DNA of 64,000 nt from Capsicum annuum (lineage: Eukaryota; Streptophyta; Magnoliopsida; Solanales; Solanaceae): assembly GCF_002878395.1 (NCBI RefSeq), contig NC_061118.1, forward strand, positions 127,084,010 to 127,148,009. The letters run 5' to 3'. The notes under the pieces were generated by a model. That model had not been told where the DNA came from. It saw nothing but the letters and a program-made list of their open reading frames with translations, and made no database searches. The translations under genes were made by a program, and so were the position numbers. Below, piece by piece: positions 11,290 through 23,400 of the stretch; the stretch's first letter is position 1; each line of letters begins with the position of its first letter.

Positions 11290-12042
11290 AACACTACAAG
11301 ATCAACGAAATTTCAAGATACCCTCGAAATCAACGATGTGCCTCTCAGACTTACCATCCACCACCTGATCATGGAGGAAACACAGCTTGTTATCCTCATA
11401 CTGATGATCATGAATCTACTCAAATAGGGAGGACCTGGCATCCACACAATCCAAAATTCTTGCAAGATCCAAAATATCAAGGAGAACTATCAAATTAGCT
11501 AAGGATTGAATATCCCGTGCCATAGGCCTCTGAGAAACTAATATGCATGCCAAGCTACCTATACTCACTTCCTTGCAACTCAAGGCATCAACTACCACAT
11601 TTGCCTTACCTGGATGGTACAAGATAGAAACATCATTGCTTTAGAAACTTCATCCATCTACGCTGTCGAGCTTTCAGTTCTCGCTGGGTCATAAGATGCT
11701 GAAGGCTACGATGATTGGTGAAAATCACACAATGAACCCCATACAAATGATGCCTCCAAATTTTGAGTACAAAACTATCGCTGCCAACTCTAAATCATGA
11801 GTACGGGAATGGCGCTCATGCACTTTAAACTATCTATAAGCATAGGCGATGACATAACCCTGCTGCATCAAAACACAACCAAGACCAAAACCTGAAGCAT
11901 TACAAAACACGGTGAATCCCTCAACCTCAACAGGAAGAGCTAAGACTGGAGCTAAAGTAAGACAATCCTTGAGCATTCTAAATCTCAAATCACACTCTTC
12001 GGACCATCGGAAAGGAATTTTCTTCCAAGTCAATGTAGTCAT
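11290..12042 (-). pseudogene. T1 RNase H
   Basis: Fragment 12042-11830 opens with WKKIPFRWSEECDLRF and carries the RNase H start FTVFCNASGFGLGCVLMQ, where the first catalytic Asp of the usual CDAS motif is Asn. Fragment 11622-11416 has MYHPGKANVVVDALSC, the end of the domain, with the standard DALSR reading DALSC. Frames are broken between 11830 and 11622. The sequence after 11416 loses similarity to the tether and integrase. Confidence 0.85.
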
Positions 12043-12900
12043 AGAGCTAAAATAGTGGGAAAGCTCTCAACAAAGCACTTGTAATAATCAGCCAAACTAA
12101 TAAAACTGCAAACCTCAGTAGAAAACATAGGCCCAGTCCAATTACAAATCGCTGCAATCTTATTCGGGTCTACTATGATACCGGCTTTAGATACCACATG
12201 TCCAAGGAATGACACTGACTCAAGCAGAAACTCACACTTAGAGAACTTGGAAAAAAGCACATAATCTTGCAAGGTCTGGAGCAGAATCCTCAAATATTAT
12301 GCATGCTCAGAAAAATGTCATCAATAAACACAATAATGAAAGAGTCTATATAGGGACTGAACACACAGTTCATCAAATCCAAGAATGTGGTTGGGGTATT
12401 AGTCAGCCCGAAAGACATCACTAAGAACTCATAATGACCATAACGGGTACTGAAAGTTATCTTTGGGATATCCTAGGCCCAAATCCTCAGCTGATGATAA
12501 TGGATCTCAAATCAATCTTAGAAAACATGGCTGCACCCTGAAGCTGGTCAAACAAATTATTTATATGAGGCATAGGATAATCGGTCTGAACTGTCACCTT
12601 ATTAAGATGCCTATAATCAATACACATATGCATTGAGCCATATTTATTATTTATAAATAGTACAGAAGCTACCCAAGGGGATACACTCGATCTAATAAAA
12701 CCCTTACTAAGAAGATCCTGAAGTTGAGAATTCAGCTTCTTAAGCTCAGTAGGGGCAATATAGTAAGGCACCATAGAAGTAGATCCGGTAATAAGATCAA
12801 GGTCAATATCAAACTTAATCTTATGGTCAGAAGGAATACTAGGCAGGTCGGTAGGAAACACATTAGAGAAATAAAGTCAAGTGATTAACTCTCTATACAA
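12040..12900 (-). pseudogene. T1 reverse transcriptase
   Basis: Fragment 12861-12487 holds the N-terminal RT motifs: [39 protein letters not shown] and FSKIDLRS. After a frameshift near 12487 the palm continues with [15 protein letters not shown] and an intact FIDD catalytic loop (about 12316-12330, [11 protein letters not shown]). Fragment 12293-12039 is the thumb/connection ([18 protein letters not shown]). Chromovirus-like RT by these motifs. Broken by at least two frameshifts. Confidence 0.9.
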
Positions 12901-12959
12901 GTATCACATATATAAGTAAGATTGACTCTCAGCCTCTTAATATAAGTCTTCTAGAACAA

Positions 12960-13860
12960 ACATACAAAATAATCCCCGTCAGCTCATAGCTATCCCCGTC
13001 TTGGCAAAATAATGCATGACCACATGATAGTGGGATAACCAGTCCATGCTAAGAATTACATTAAAATCCAGCATATCCAAAATAATAAGATCAGCATAAG
13101 TATCAACATCACTAATGGTCACAACACATGATTTGAATACTCGATCCATTACTAAAGAATCGCCCATGAGAGTAGATACACATAATAACACAAATAATAA
13201 ATCACTAGTTATGTCCAATCGTGGTGCATAATAAGAAGATAAATAAGACTAAGTGGATCTGGGATCAGAAAAAGCAAGAACCAACTTGAGGCACACTAAA
13301 ATTATACCTATAATTATACCATCTGAAGTCTCAAACTCGGGTCTAGCGAGTATAGTATATAACTGACCACACCTAACACCTAGCTGGGAACCTAACTGAC
13401 CTCCTATCCTGCAACCTGTGTACCACCTCGAGCACCCTCATAACTACCCGTACGACCTTACAAACCACCTTTACCTGAGGGATAAATTGTCATAGAAGGG
13501 GTAGCACCCTGGGCTAAATCAACTATCACCACATGACTAAGGCACTCTCACTAAAAATGACTAGGAAGCCCATAACTAAAACAAGAGTCATGAGCAAAAC
13601 CAAAAATTATTAATCCAATTGAATAGAGTAACTATCACGTCTAGCACGGACCATATACCAACCTTTCAAAGAATGATCACCACTCTTACCAGGGTGACCA
13701 CTAGTACCAAGCTGACCTTCATTAGTAGTTTAAAGAGCTATCTAAACTGGTCGACTAGTCTGCTTCTGAGACTAAAAAAATAGACGCCAAGGATACCCAA
13801 CATGATAACTATCACCTCTAAATTGGGAACTGCTACGGCTCCTACCAAATCTACCTTGGT
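12960..13860 (-). pseudogene. T1 gag C-terminus and protease
   Basis: The region 13860-13300 is a stop-ridden stretch where the nucleocapsid should lie; no CCHC knuckle survives in one frame. The protease active site reads DPRST where relatives have DPGST (about 13262-13276), followed by YLSSYYAPRLDITSDLL and, at 13218-12979, VMDRVFKSCVVTI and LDMLDFNVILSMDWL. Gly to Arg in the active-site triad region would abolish activity even without the frame breaks. Confidence 0.8.
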
Positions 13861-13861
13861 A

Positions 13862-14735
13862 CTAGGGCCTCTTACAACCCTCATAATGCATATCCTCCAT
13901 CACTCTAGCATAACCCAAAACCTCAGCAAAGGTCCTTCCTATAATAACTAAACTCTGAGTAGTCATCAAAATAGGGAGTCTCAGTCCTCTCACAAAGAAG
14001 CAAATTCTCTTATACTCAATATCCAAAATAGAAGCTGCATGCCTGGCTAACTCATGAAAATGGGCCTCATACTCGACGACTGTTATAGAACCCTGCTCCA
14101 ATCTATTAAATTGATCCCTCAGTCGATCTCTAAGGTTGTGCAGCATATACTTATCCAAGAATATCTTAAAGAACTGAGTCCATGATAGGGGAGAAGATCC
14201 AGCTGGTTTAAAACTTATAAAACCTCTCCACCAGTGTCGAGCAGACAAATCCAACTGAAATATGGTATAATCCACACCATGAGTTTCAAAAAGGCCTAAT
14301 CCATGGAGCCTATCTTTGCAAGCAGTAAGAAACTTAAATGCATCCTCTCCAAGAGCACAAAAAAACTTAGGCAAAGCTAACCTAAAAAATCTACCCAGCA
14401 TCTTCTGCTCCTTAGCATACATAGCTGGCTGGGTTACAACAAGCTGAGTAGCCATCAATAAATAACTATCGGCATAGGATAAACCTCAATTATAGGAACT
14501 ATAGCTGCAGGATGTACTTCTACCCTAGTAGTCTATGCACCATTTGATGGAGCACCACCACCAATACCCAACAGCTGAATCAAGGCATCTCTGAGCAATG
14601 AAGAGGGAATATAACCTGTTGGATCCTAGGATAGTCCCTGGCCTACCGCTGGCTGTGGCAGAGAAATCTTTGGCTTAGGTGAACAAATGGGGTTTGGGGG
14701 AGGCGGGCCCATCTTGGTCCGTAACTGGGGTTTTT
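13862..14735 (-). pseudogene. T1 gag
   Basis: The longest open stretch of the element, 14458-13862 (198 codons), encodes the retrotransposon gag domain: LALPKFFCALGEDAFKF, CKDRLHGLGLFETHGVD, LDLSARHWWRGF, WTQFFKIFLDKYM, FNRLEQGSITVVEYEAHFHEL. Upstream to 14735 lies a Pro-rich N-terminal part in broken frames (GPPPPNPICSPKPKISLPQ, then DALIQLLGIGGGAPSNGA). The true gag start is missing because the repeat array of the adjacent LTR is joined directly to it. The Pro-rich frame is continuous with the repeat frame from 15018. Confidence 0.85.
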
Positions 14736-14736
14736 T

Positions 14737-15082
14737 GGGCATCATTATATCATCAATATATCCACTAGACTTGTCAAGCATCATTATATCATCAATATAT
14801 CCTACAGACTTGTTGGGTATCATCATATCATCAATACATCCTCCAGATTTACTGGGTATTATCATATCATCAATATGCCCTTTGGACATGCCGGGCATCG
14901 TCATATCATTAATATAACCTCTGGACTTGCCGAGTATCATTATATTATCTATATATCCTCTGGACTTGTTAGGTATCATTATATGATCAATATGTCCTTC
15001 GAACATGCCAGGCATCATTATATTATCAATACTCCTTCGAACTTATCTGGTATCATTATATCATCAATATTCATCATAACAT
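14737..15082 (-). repeat. 39-bp tandem repeat array, about 8-9 units
   Basis: Units of 39 bases of the form catcattatatcatcaata-n-atcctc-n-gacttgccgg on the plus strand, the complement of the array at 1342-1672. The minus-strand frame is open throughout (15018-14626) with a 13-residue repeat such as GYIDDIMMPDKSR. Neighbouring units are about 75-85% identical. Confidence 0.9.
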
Positions 15083-16736
15083 CAAAATATATGTATAATC
15101 AAATCAATACTAAATGCAAACTCCACAAGGGATAGAGTGAAAGATAAGTAAAGAAAGACATACCATTGTACCTCATCATTCATTATCAACATAATATATT
15201 AATAGGTGCATGAACATGTATATTTATATGGTATGAACACTCACTACATTACCGGGCTTAACATAATCAGTAGCATCATCAAATGCAAAGCTATAGTTAT
15301 ATCTTCTAGAGCCCCTTCTTATTAGAATGATTTGAATTATCAGCACACAAGAGGATTTTTAGCACAAACATTAGTTCGCCTCTAGGCTTAAACATAATAT
15401 TAGTAATAGCATAATCCAAGGCTCATATGGTAATTAACTCAATGACTTAAGTGGTACCATAGTCATGAGCTCAATCTATAAGACCTTTCATTGCTATCCA
15501 AGCATTATCAATAATTAGCAATCAATCATGCACATCATTTCTAATACCAACACCATGAATAAAACATTTATGAGGGTTAGCCATCACATTACCAAAGGTA
15601 CATCCTATGCATTTAACAAGTATGTAGGTCACTAATGAAACCACATAGTCCATGCTTAAGGCGGGTCAAGCTCTATTTCTAATACCCTAAATTCCTCTCA
15701 CAAATCTAAATACTACTTGGGACTAAGATAAGCCATCTATATCATGTCTTATAGGTTTATCAATCCACACTAGTTCTAGGAACAATTCTTCCTCAAGTAT
15801 TACTCTTAATTCATCCAAAGCAACTAGAGCAATTTCCACAACTATGCACAACTAAGGTCAAGTTACTCTTTAATATGAGTTACAACGTCCCTCCCGTCTA
15901 ACTAGAACAACTAGAGCATTCTCATGCAATTCATGAGGTAAGAAGTCCAACTAACCAAGGTTCTAGTCTATAAGTCAAATATAACACTTTATGAGTTCAA
16001 TAGCCTAAATAGTTCAACTAATCCCGAACTTTACCATCTACCTTTCCAACACCTAAAACCTTTCCCAATCCTTACAAAATATTAAAGTCATACTATAATA
16101 AAGCTCAATATAACAAGAAGTAAGCCTAACCTACCTTAAATTCAAATATAACTTACAAACCAACAATATTTGCTTTCCCTTTCCGCAAAGCTTCTTCAAG
16201 GAGCCAAGCTATCAAAACATAATCGATGTATTATTACAAGAATATCAATACCCATATTACACCCTTATGCTTCTGTCCAAAACTACAACAAAAATTCGTA
16301 AGTGGGTCCCACATATAAAAAAAGAATTTTTGAGACCAACCCATTATTTCAATACCATTAAGGAGTTATATCCCTTAAAAATTTGGTGCAAACCAAGAAT
16401 ATTTGGGCTAAAGTGAAGCCCTCATGCCATTTGGGGTTTGGGTCAAATAATAAAGAATTCTACATTATAAATGAAGGAGTCATACCTTAGATTTGTTGTT
16501 AATCACGAATATGAAAGTTATTCAAGCTCCCAATCAACATTCAAGACTCAATTTATGGACTACACACTCTATTAGGGTTTATGGTACTCAAAGTAATAGC
16601 AAAATATGCAATTCTCAACTAAAAGGGCATTTAAATACCTCTTCCTATGTCCTCAATTCACGTGGGTTGTGATCACAAAATTGCAATTGTGATAACCCCT
16701 CTATGATCACAGTACCTTATTCTGCACCAGATGACA

Positions 16737-16768
16737 GCTAAAACTTGGAATAAATTCCAAGTTTTAGC
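16737..16768. repeat. Perfect 15-bp inverted repeat
   Basis: gctaaaacttggaat at 16737-16751 is followed after 2 bases by its exact reverse complement at 16754-16768. It could form a tight hairpin. It lies inside the LTR fragment 14736-17241 and no T-run that would suggest a terminator follows it. Confidence 0.9.
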
Positions 16769-17275
16769 TTATTCCTCGAGATGCATCTAGAATCCAATAT
16801 AAGCAAACAAAATATGAAACCAAACTGATTTTGACATTTTGGATGCATCAAAAAAGTCATATTTTCCATTTGAGATTGTTTTGACCATATATGGGCCCCA
16901 CCCCTTAATTTCCAATTTATCAATATTCTGACCAATAGTCGAAATAAGTTTGGGTACAGCGGGACCTGAATCAAAGGTCTACCCAACCTAAAATTGATAT
17001 TTTGGAGTTGCTGGCATAGTCAAAATTCAAATTAAATATTTTTTCACTGAGGTGTTTGCCTGGTCTCCATTTGGATCCAACAATGACTTCTAAATAGGAA
17101 AATGGTTCTAAAATCTAAACGAACTGCTCGATAACCAAACTATCAGTTTCAGCCAGTCATAAATGACTTGGGAAAGCTATAGGAAAGCTCTAACAATGAA
17201 AATAAGTAGAGTCATGAGAAATGACCTAAAAGGTCATTACATATTGGCACCAAACCTAGGCTTTAATAATATCTT

Positions 17276-19462
17276 TGTCATGACCCAAACTAGGGCTTGG
17301 CTATGACTGGTACCTTAAGTCCACCGAGGACCAGAGACCACCCCTTTATCTTCTAGCCAAATACGATATAACACTTCTAGAAGTGATTGGAATCCAATCA
17401 TATGACAAGATAAAAAGATAATAAACTCAAAGAAATCTAATAAAGTAAACATCAATACTTAATCCCCAGTAACATCCTCAAAGCCTTTACAAATCCAAAA
17501 ATAATTTAAGTCTAGACATGACCCTGACCCTGACAATGACAATGATAATGTTAATGTGAACTCTTTAATTCTAGTTTATGAAAGGAAACCAATAGAATAA
17601 TCAACTCTTCAAAAGAATGGAAGCTCACTACAAATGACTAACGAACCGAGTTGATCCACCTAACACTGCATAGAAAAAGTAGGATTGCCTTTGTACCCTG
17701 TATCTCATAGGGATACAATATCAAAATATGGTTAGTAGGTTGATCACTAGCACACTCAGGGATAAGGATAAAGTAATGACAATTCAAAAATCTAGTTCAA
17801 CTCAATGTACGTGTTCACATACATATGTGCATACATATATACTTATATAAAATGATGGGATAGGGAATAAGTCTTAACATGCACTTTAACACTTTATATT
17901 GGATTGTCTAGCTTAATCGTCATATATCTATACCCATGGGCTACATGGTTACCAGCTCTTACCCCCTAGTCGGTCCCTAGTACATGTAGCCGCATACGTG
18001 TAGCCGCATACGTGTAGCCGCACGAACTAGAGAATAATCTTACATATATACACGCAGGACTCAAACCTCCCAACTATATACTAAGGTGACTTAAGCACCC
18101 AATTATATAATGTATTATGGGGGACTTGAACCTCCTAATCATATAATAAAGTGGACTCAAACCACTCGATCATAAGCAAGGTGACTCGAACCCCAAGCTA
18201 TTTAGACATCTGTGTCGGCAAATCTGGTTTCTAGTATTGATCCCTTAGGATCTCCACTTTAACAACCCAGTTACACAACCCTCTTTTATGCCCCATTAAT
18301 ACAGTTATCATATATTCCCATTCATTGAACCATAATACATATTTAGGCATACACTGTTGGTATCGTCACACCAACTATACTTACAAGGTAACATCAACGT
18401 CCCATCACATTTCTATTGACTTAGGAAAATGACTCTCTTTGTTCATTAAATCAAACCATCATGTTTTAATAACCTCTTTATATTATGTGATTGTTCCAAA
18501 AATAGTTCAATGCAATTTTACTCATACTTAAAACCATTTTCATGAAATTAGGTTGGGTTATTACCAATTCAATTGTAAATATTAACAAAATTTAGGGAAA
18601 CCACAATGCCCTAGTTTATTGACCATACCCATGCATTAAATTGATTTCAAAACTGCCATTTAAAACCTAAACAATGCACATGTAAACATGAAACATCACA
18701 TAAACAATAATCATTTGAAACCCTCATCCCATGTTCCAAAACCAATATCAAAACCACATGGAGAACTAATTTAAAACACATGCTTTTACAAAGTAATAGT
18801 TGGGGAAGAGTAACATGCTTGAAATATCAAAAGTTATAGACAGAATTTGCCCTAGGGAGCTCTAATTGATCAGCTTCTTGGAAACCCTAAGTATCTTGCT
18901 TGAGAGAATTTGAGTGAGATTGGGAAGTTATTTCAATTTGTTTTAGAGTAATAATAACACCCTAAAGGAATTTTAAGTCGTAGGTCATGATTTGGGAAAA
19001 AGGAGAAATATCCAAAGTGTCATTAATTAAAAGCTAAAAAATTATCTCATGTGACTATAAGTCACTATATGACTTATAAGGACACATTACGACTCATCAC
19101 CATGAGTCCCACTCAAGATAGTAGCTGAAGGACCCTTCTCTAGTGACCCTACAATTCACACCGTATGACTCATCATGTGACCCTATGACTCATAGCGTTC
19201 AAGACATAGTCAAGATAGAAACACTAGGGGTACACATTTGTGTGGATACGGATGGGACCTTATGAATCATTTGGAGTCTTTATGACCCATTAGGAGCCAC
19301 TCATATTCAGGATAAGGACTTGGCTTACCTTTACTGGACAACCTATGATTGGGTTCCTATGACCCACAATGATACACTATGACTCATAGCGTGAGTTGTA
19401 GTCAGGACAGTGAGTTCAAAAACTCAAAGTTTCTTAGTGGCCAGCACTTGCAACGTAATACA
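17276..19462 (-). mobile_element. LTR of chromovirus-like family (minus), with primer site
   Basis: On the minus strand it begins TGTATTACGTTGC at 19462 and ends gggtcatgaca at 17276 (2187 bp). Just beyond, at about 17258-17270, the minus strand reads attattaaagcc, a decayed tRNA-Met-type primer site, so this is a 5' LTR whose internal region pointed left and was then replaced by the LTR fragment 14736-17241. It matches the T3 LTR (59203-61427) in several blocks, including the region of repeated 'gggtttgagtcc'-like lines. It interrupts the T2 protease at 19463. Confidence 0.8.
17970..18025. repeat. 16-bp direct repeat, three copies
   Basis: catgtagccg or catacgtgtagccg occurs three times in a row between about 17983 and 18022 (tgtagccgcatacg units). 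A short local duplication inside the LTR. Confidence 0.7.
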
Positions 19463-19949
19463 ACTCCAACAGTGGTGCATAATAAGCATAAATATAAGAA
19501 TAAGTAGATCCCAGATCAAATAAAGCAAGGGCTGACTGGCTGCATACCAAAATCGTACTTGTAACTACAACATTCGAAGTCTCAACTTTGAGTCTAGTAG
19601 GTACTGTATATAATTGACCATGCCCTCTACCTAGCTGGCTACTTAACTGACCTTTTATCCTGCCTATTTGAGAATCTCCTTGAGTACCCTGGAAACTACC
19701 TCTGTGACATAAGAACCACCTTTAGCTGAGGGATGAACTGATCTAATAGGGGAAATACCCTGAGAAGAAACAACAATCACTCTATTATTAGGTCACTCAC
19801 GCACCAAATAATATAAAATACCCACAGCTAAAACATACTCCTGGAGCTGAACCAAAACTAATTTATTTGAGTGACCCAGAAAAACCCCCATATCTAGAAG
19901 ACAAACCCATAGAAAACTGATCACTACCCTAACCAAGGTAATCACTAGC
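19463..19949 (-). pseudogene. T2 protease / gag C-terminus fragment
   Basis: The minus strand from 19949 down reads through a stop-ridden nucleocapsid region into a protease active site DLGSTYSY near 19520-19490, followed by AYYAPLL, where the LTR at 17276-19462 cuts it off. Side by side with T1 13260-13800 the two stretches are clearly homologous. RT, RNase H and integrase of T2 are not found in the window. Confidence 0.75.
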
Positions 19950-22613
19950 TATCACGCCTCAAATTCCATTGGGGTGGACAGGCACCCATTTTGGGAGAAC
20001 CAACTCTTAACCATGTACTTTTCATGCATATAATTATGGCATTCAAAGCTTCTGCTAGTATGGATAAGATTCATTGATAAAACAAACCACGTAAGTAAGC
20101 CCAAACCTACATATACAAGACTTTGCCGTTGGGGCCACAACATCAAAAGAACACAATACTACCACACTTTCCACATAGTCTGCAAAGCCTCTAAAAGACA
20201 CTTGGACACTTAGTTAAGGTCAGGAAAAACCCCCACCTTGCTCATAACTACTACACAATACCAAAATATATTATAGACTCAGAAAGCTCTGAATCAACTT
20301 GGAGCTCACCAATAGCAGCTGGATGTCCTGTGCTTCTACTGGGGTTGTCTACTAGCTAGAGTACTTGTACCTGCGGCATAAAACAAAGTGTCCCCTACGA
20401 AGGGTGTAAATACAAAGAGTGTACTGAGTATGTACGGCATGAAATAACTATAAATAAGACAGGATCTCAACAAAATCAGTTATCAATATATAACTATAAA
20501 GATATGGATAGAATACCAACTTTGCTTATGCTTATGGGATCATGTACATTACATCCTTTACATTGCTTTATTCTTCTTTACTTTATAAGATTATATGGCA
20601 TAATACAAATGACCAGCTGAATATTGGGATCGACCCATGCTAGGTGTTTCTTCCACCCCTGGGATACCACCTAAAAGATATAGACTCACTTCAGATCATT
20701 ATTTTATCTTTAAAGTTGTTTTGGTGGTCATGTATTAGATTTGGAACTTTAGACCAGTAGCAAAAGGTGTGCAAGTATGCACTAGATGCAGTAGCAATGA
20801 GGTCGAATGCAACAATAATAGAAATATAACACATAGGAGCTTAGCTATCATCATGGGTCATGTTAACTAAGAGAACAACTCGTAAGGCTTATTTCTAAAG
20901 GCACCCATATCATACTAGTATTTAGAAAGGAAATGGACAGATCTAGTAACAAACACATCTTTAGGTACTTTAACAACTCGACAAGTTAGAATAAGGTTGT
21001 TAACCACCTTGGGGCTTGTACACTGTAGTTATGTATAACTTGAAAGGAAGAATGCTTAGTTAGCTTACTTTGTAACAAAGGAGTTAGATTCATGCCAAAT
21101 AGTAGGATCGATGAACCATACATACCTTGCTGCACAACTGATCACACTTTCACTTAACGTCTTTCCTTTTAGATTACTAATCTACAATACCATAAGACTA
21201 GTATTAGTAGCTAATTGACATATTCACTCCATTTAAACATACTAAAAAAGTAACCGAGAAGTAATCCACAATCAACTAATCCAAGGGTGTTCTCTCAACC
21301 TCGTTCTTCTCCAATTACATTCACATATGATGTAACTTCTTATAAGATCCCCTTAACAGTTTCATCATTATTGTACTCTTAAAACAGTATATCAAGTGAT
21401 GTGGGTAGTAAACTTAAGCGACATTCCATTTGATGGTGTACCATTATACTCTTCTTTTACCTTTCAATGGAAATTATTCACACCATTCCTCTAACGTCAA
21501 CCAAGAATCCCCCAACATACATACATAAAAACGATCCAAAACAGCCCCAAATACCCCTTAATATGGCAATGAGAAATTGAACTCACCATTCCTTGAGTTC
21601 TTAACAACAGCATATACACAATCCTCAACCAACACACGTACATAGGAAAAAGAAAAAAATGGACAGTAGCCATACCTTAATTTCAGTGGTAGTTTATTCC
21701 CTTAATGTATCAATATCTTGATCCCTTTACTCACAAACCAAAAGTGAAGAGAAAAATCTCTTAATGATCAAGGATAAAGGGACTGCCAAACTTAAAAAGG
21801 GATATCTTCAAGTTTAATAATGGAGAACATAATCCCTATAGTATTCTTAAGATGTGCTCATGATTTTTTCACTTACCTTTAACTTGGAAGGAAGGTTTCA
21901 AAATAACCCTAGTGGAATTTTAGGGCTGCTGCATAGCTAAGAGAGAACAAGAGAGAAAATCTTGAAAGCTGTTTTTTTTTTTGGCTAGTTAAAATGAGCT
22001 ATAAGGGCTGGTTTTAATCCCTTTAAAAAGAGCTGCTCTTGGCCGAATTTCTTGGTCATTTTTGGGCCATAATTTATCAAGTAGGTGATGCACCTACTTT
22101 CCCATTATATTGGGCCTTTGTGGATTAAAAACTATTGGGCCTTGGCTACCCATTCTCCTTCCTTTCTCTTATTTAATTTGGGCCAGAATTAACATAAGTA
22201 GGTGGTAGTGTATTTGGACCAATAAGCTGGTCAAGGGATCCTTAATAGGTGATTCACCTTCTTAGTTTTTAAGTTGGTCAAAATTTCAAAGTAGGTGATT
22301 CATCTACTAGCTTAAAATAAGTCAAGCAAGCACCTCAATATTTTGTTCCATTTTAAGATCAAAATGCTTATAGTTAAACTTAAAACTTGGTCACTTCATC
22401 CTTTAGATTCAAATACCTATTTAAGGGCCCAAGTTTATATCCTCTCATTAAAGGTAACTTAATTATACCACGTTTCAGTACATGTGGGAACTCCTCCAAA
22501 CCTATCTTACTGCCACCAATCACATAGGATATCCGAGCCCATTACCTACCCCATAAGTCCATATCAAGTGCCACATAAGTAGAACTAGTACACACAAAAT
22601 ATAGGGTGTTACA
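19950..22613 (-). mobile_element. Solo LTR S3 inserted in T2 gag
   Basis: On the minus strand it starts TGTAACACCC at 22613 and ends ...gcgtgata at 19950 (the expected CA end appears as TA). The flanks are ctagc (19945-19949) and ctaga (22614-22618), a 4-of-5 target duplication. T2 gag similarity resumes directly on both sides. No primer site, coding region or second LTR is present, so it is a solo LTR left by LTR-LTR recombination. 2664 bp. Confidence 0.8.
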
Positions 22614-22618
22614 CTAGA

Positions 22619-23400
22619 CCTCTATCAGAAATTTAGAGAGCTGCCTAAATCACTAGGCTGACTCTAAGGCTGATAGGATAGACGAGGAGAATACCCATCA
22701 TGATAACCACTACCTCTAAATAGGGAACTACTATGGCTCCCACTAAAACTTTCTTGATATCTAGCCCTCTTATCATTGCCTTCTTAGGCCTCTTAATACA
22801 CCTCCTTCATCAATCGAGCATAATCTAAAACCTCAGCAAAAGATCTACCTACAACAACTAAACTCTGAGTAGACATATGAATAGGGAGCCTTAACCCTCT
22901 AACAAAGCAATAAACTTGAACATACTTAGTATCTAAAATAGAAGTCTCTTGCTTTGCCAACTCATGAAAATGAGCCTCATACTCTATAACTGTCATGGAG
23001 CCCTGCTCTAATTTAGAGAATTGATCCCTCAAACAATCTCTAAGGCTGTGAGGCATATAATTCTCCAAGAACATCTCGAAAAACTGAGTCCATGCTAAGG
23101 AAGAATATCCAGCTAGTCTAGAATCTATATAACCTTTCCACCAATGACGAGCAGACAAGTCCAATAGAAATATAGTGTAATCCACACCATGAGTCTCAAC
23201 AAGGCCCAAACCACAAAGCCTATCCTCCCAAGCAATTAGAAACTCATATGCATCATCTCTTAGAGCACCAAAAAATCTAGGCGGAACCAATCTCAAAATA
23301 TACTCAACATCTTATGCTTCTCAGGTGGGGGTATATCTAGTAACGGAGGTGGGGTGGTGGCGGCGTAATACAAGAGGATGCATCCACTGCTATCTTAGTA
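22619..23400 (-). pseudogene. T2 gag
   Basis: The open stretch 23296-22793 (167 codons) encodes the gypsy gag domain: VPPRFFGALRDDAYEF, EDRLCGLGLVETHGVDY, LDLSARHWWKGY, FLENYMPHSLRDC, FSKLEQGSMTVIEYEAHFHEL. Ahead of it a Pro-rich stretch (TPPPLLDIPPPEKHKML) lies in the same frame, ending with a TGA shortly before the domain. It is close to T1 gag. The N-terminus merges without clear boundary into the A2 3' ORF around 23400. Confidence 0.85.

Larger units (their letters stand above)
11290..14735 (-). mobile_element. Ty3/gypsy remnant T1 (gag to RNase H)
   Basis: Minus-strand gag, protease, RT and RNase H in the standard order, but integrase is missing: at about 11270-11290 the sequence passes straight into the A1 gag. 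On the 5' side the gag N-terminus is fused to the 39-bp repeat array of the neighbouring LTR at 14736. The gag type (THGVDYTIFQLDLSARHWW) equals that of T2, not that of C or T3. The element was truncated at both ends by deletion or recombination. Confidence 0.85.
14736..17241 (-). mobile_element. LTR fragment with 39-bp array (same family as G1 LTR)
   Basis: On the minus strand the LTR begins at 17241 with TGTAATGACCTTTTAGGTC, a start typical of plant gypsy LTRs, placed about 35 bases inside the internal region of the LTR at 17276-19462. It ends abruptly right after the 39-bp array at about 14736 without a CA end or primer site, so the last part of the LTR and the start of the internal region were lost. 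The array and its flank (ttttgatgttatgat just ahead of it) tie it to the G1 LTR at 1-3034. Confidence 0.65.
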
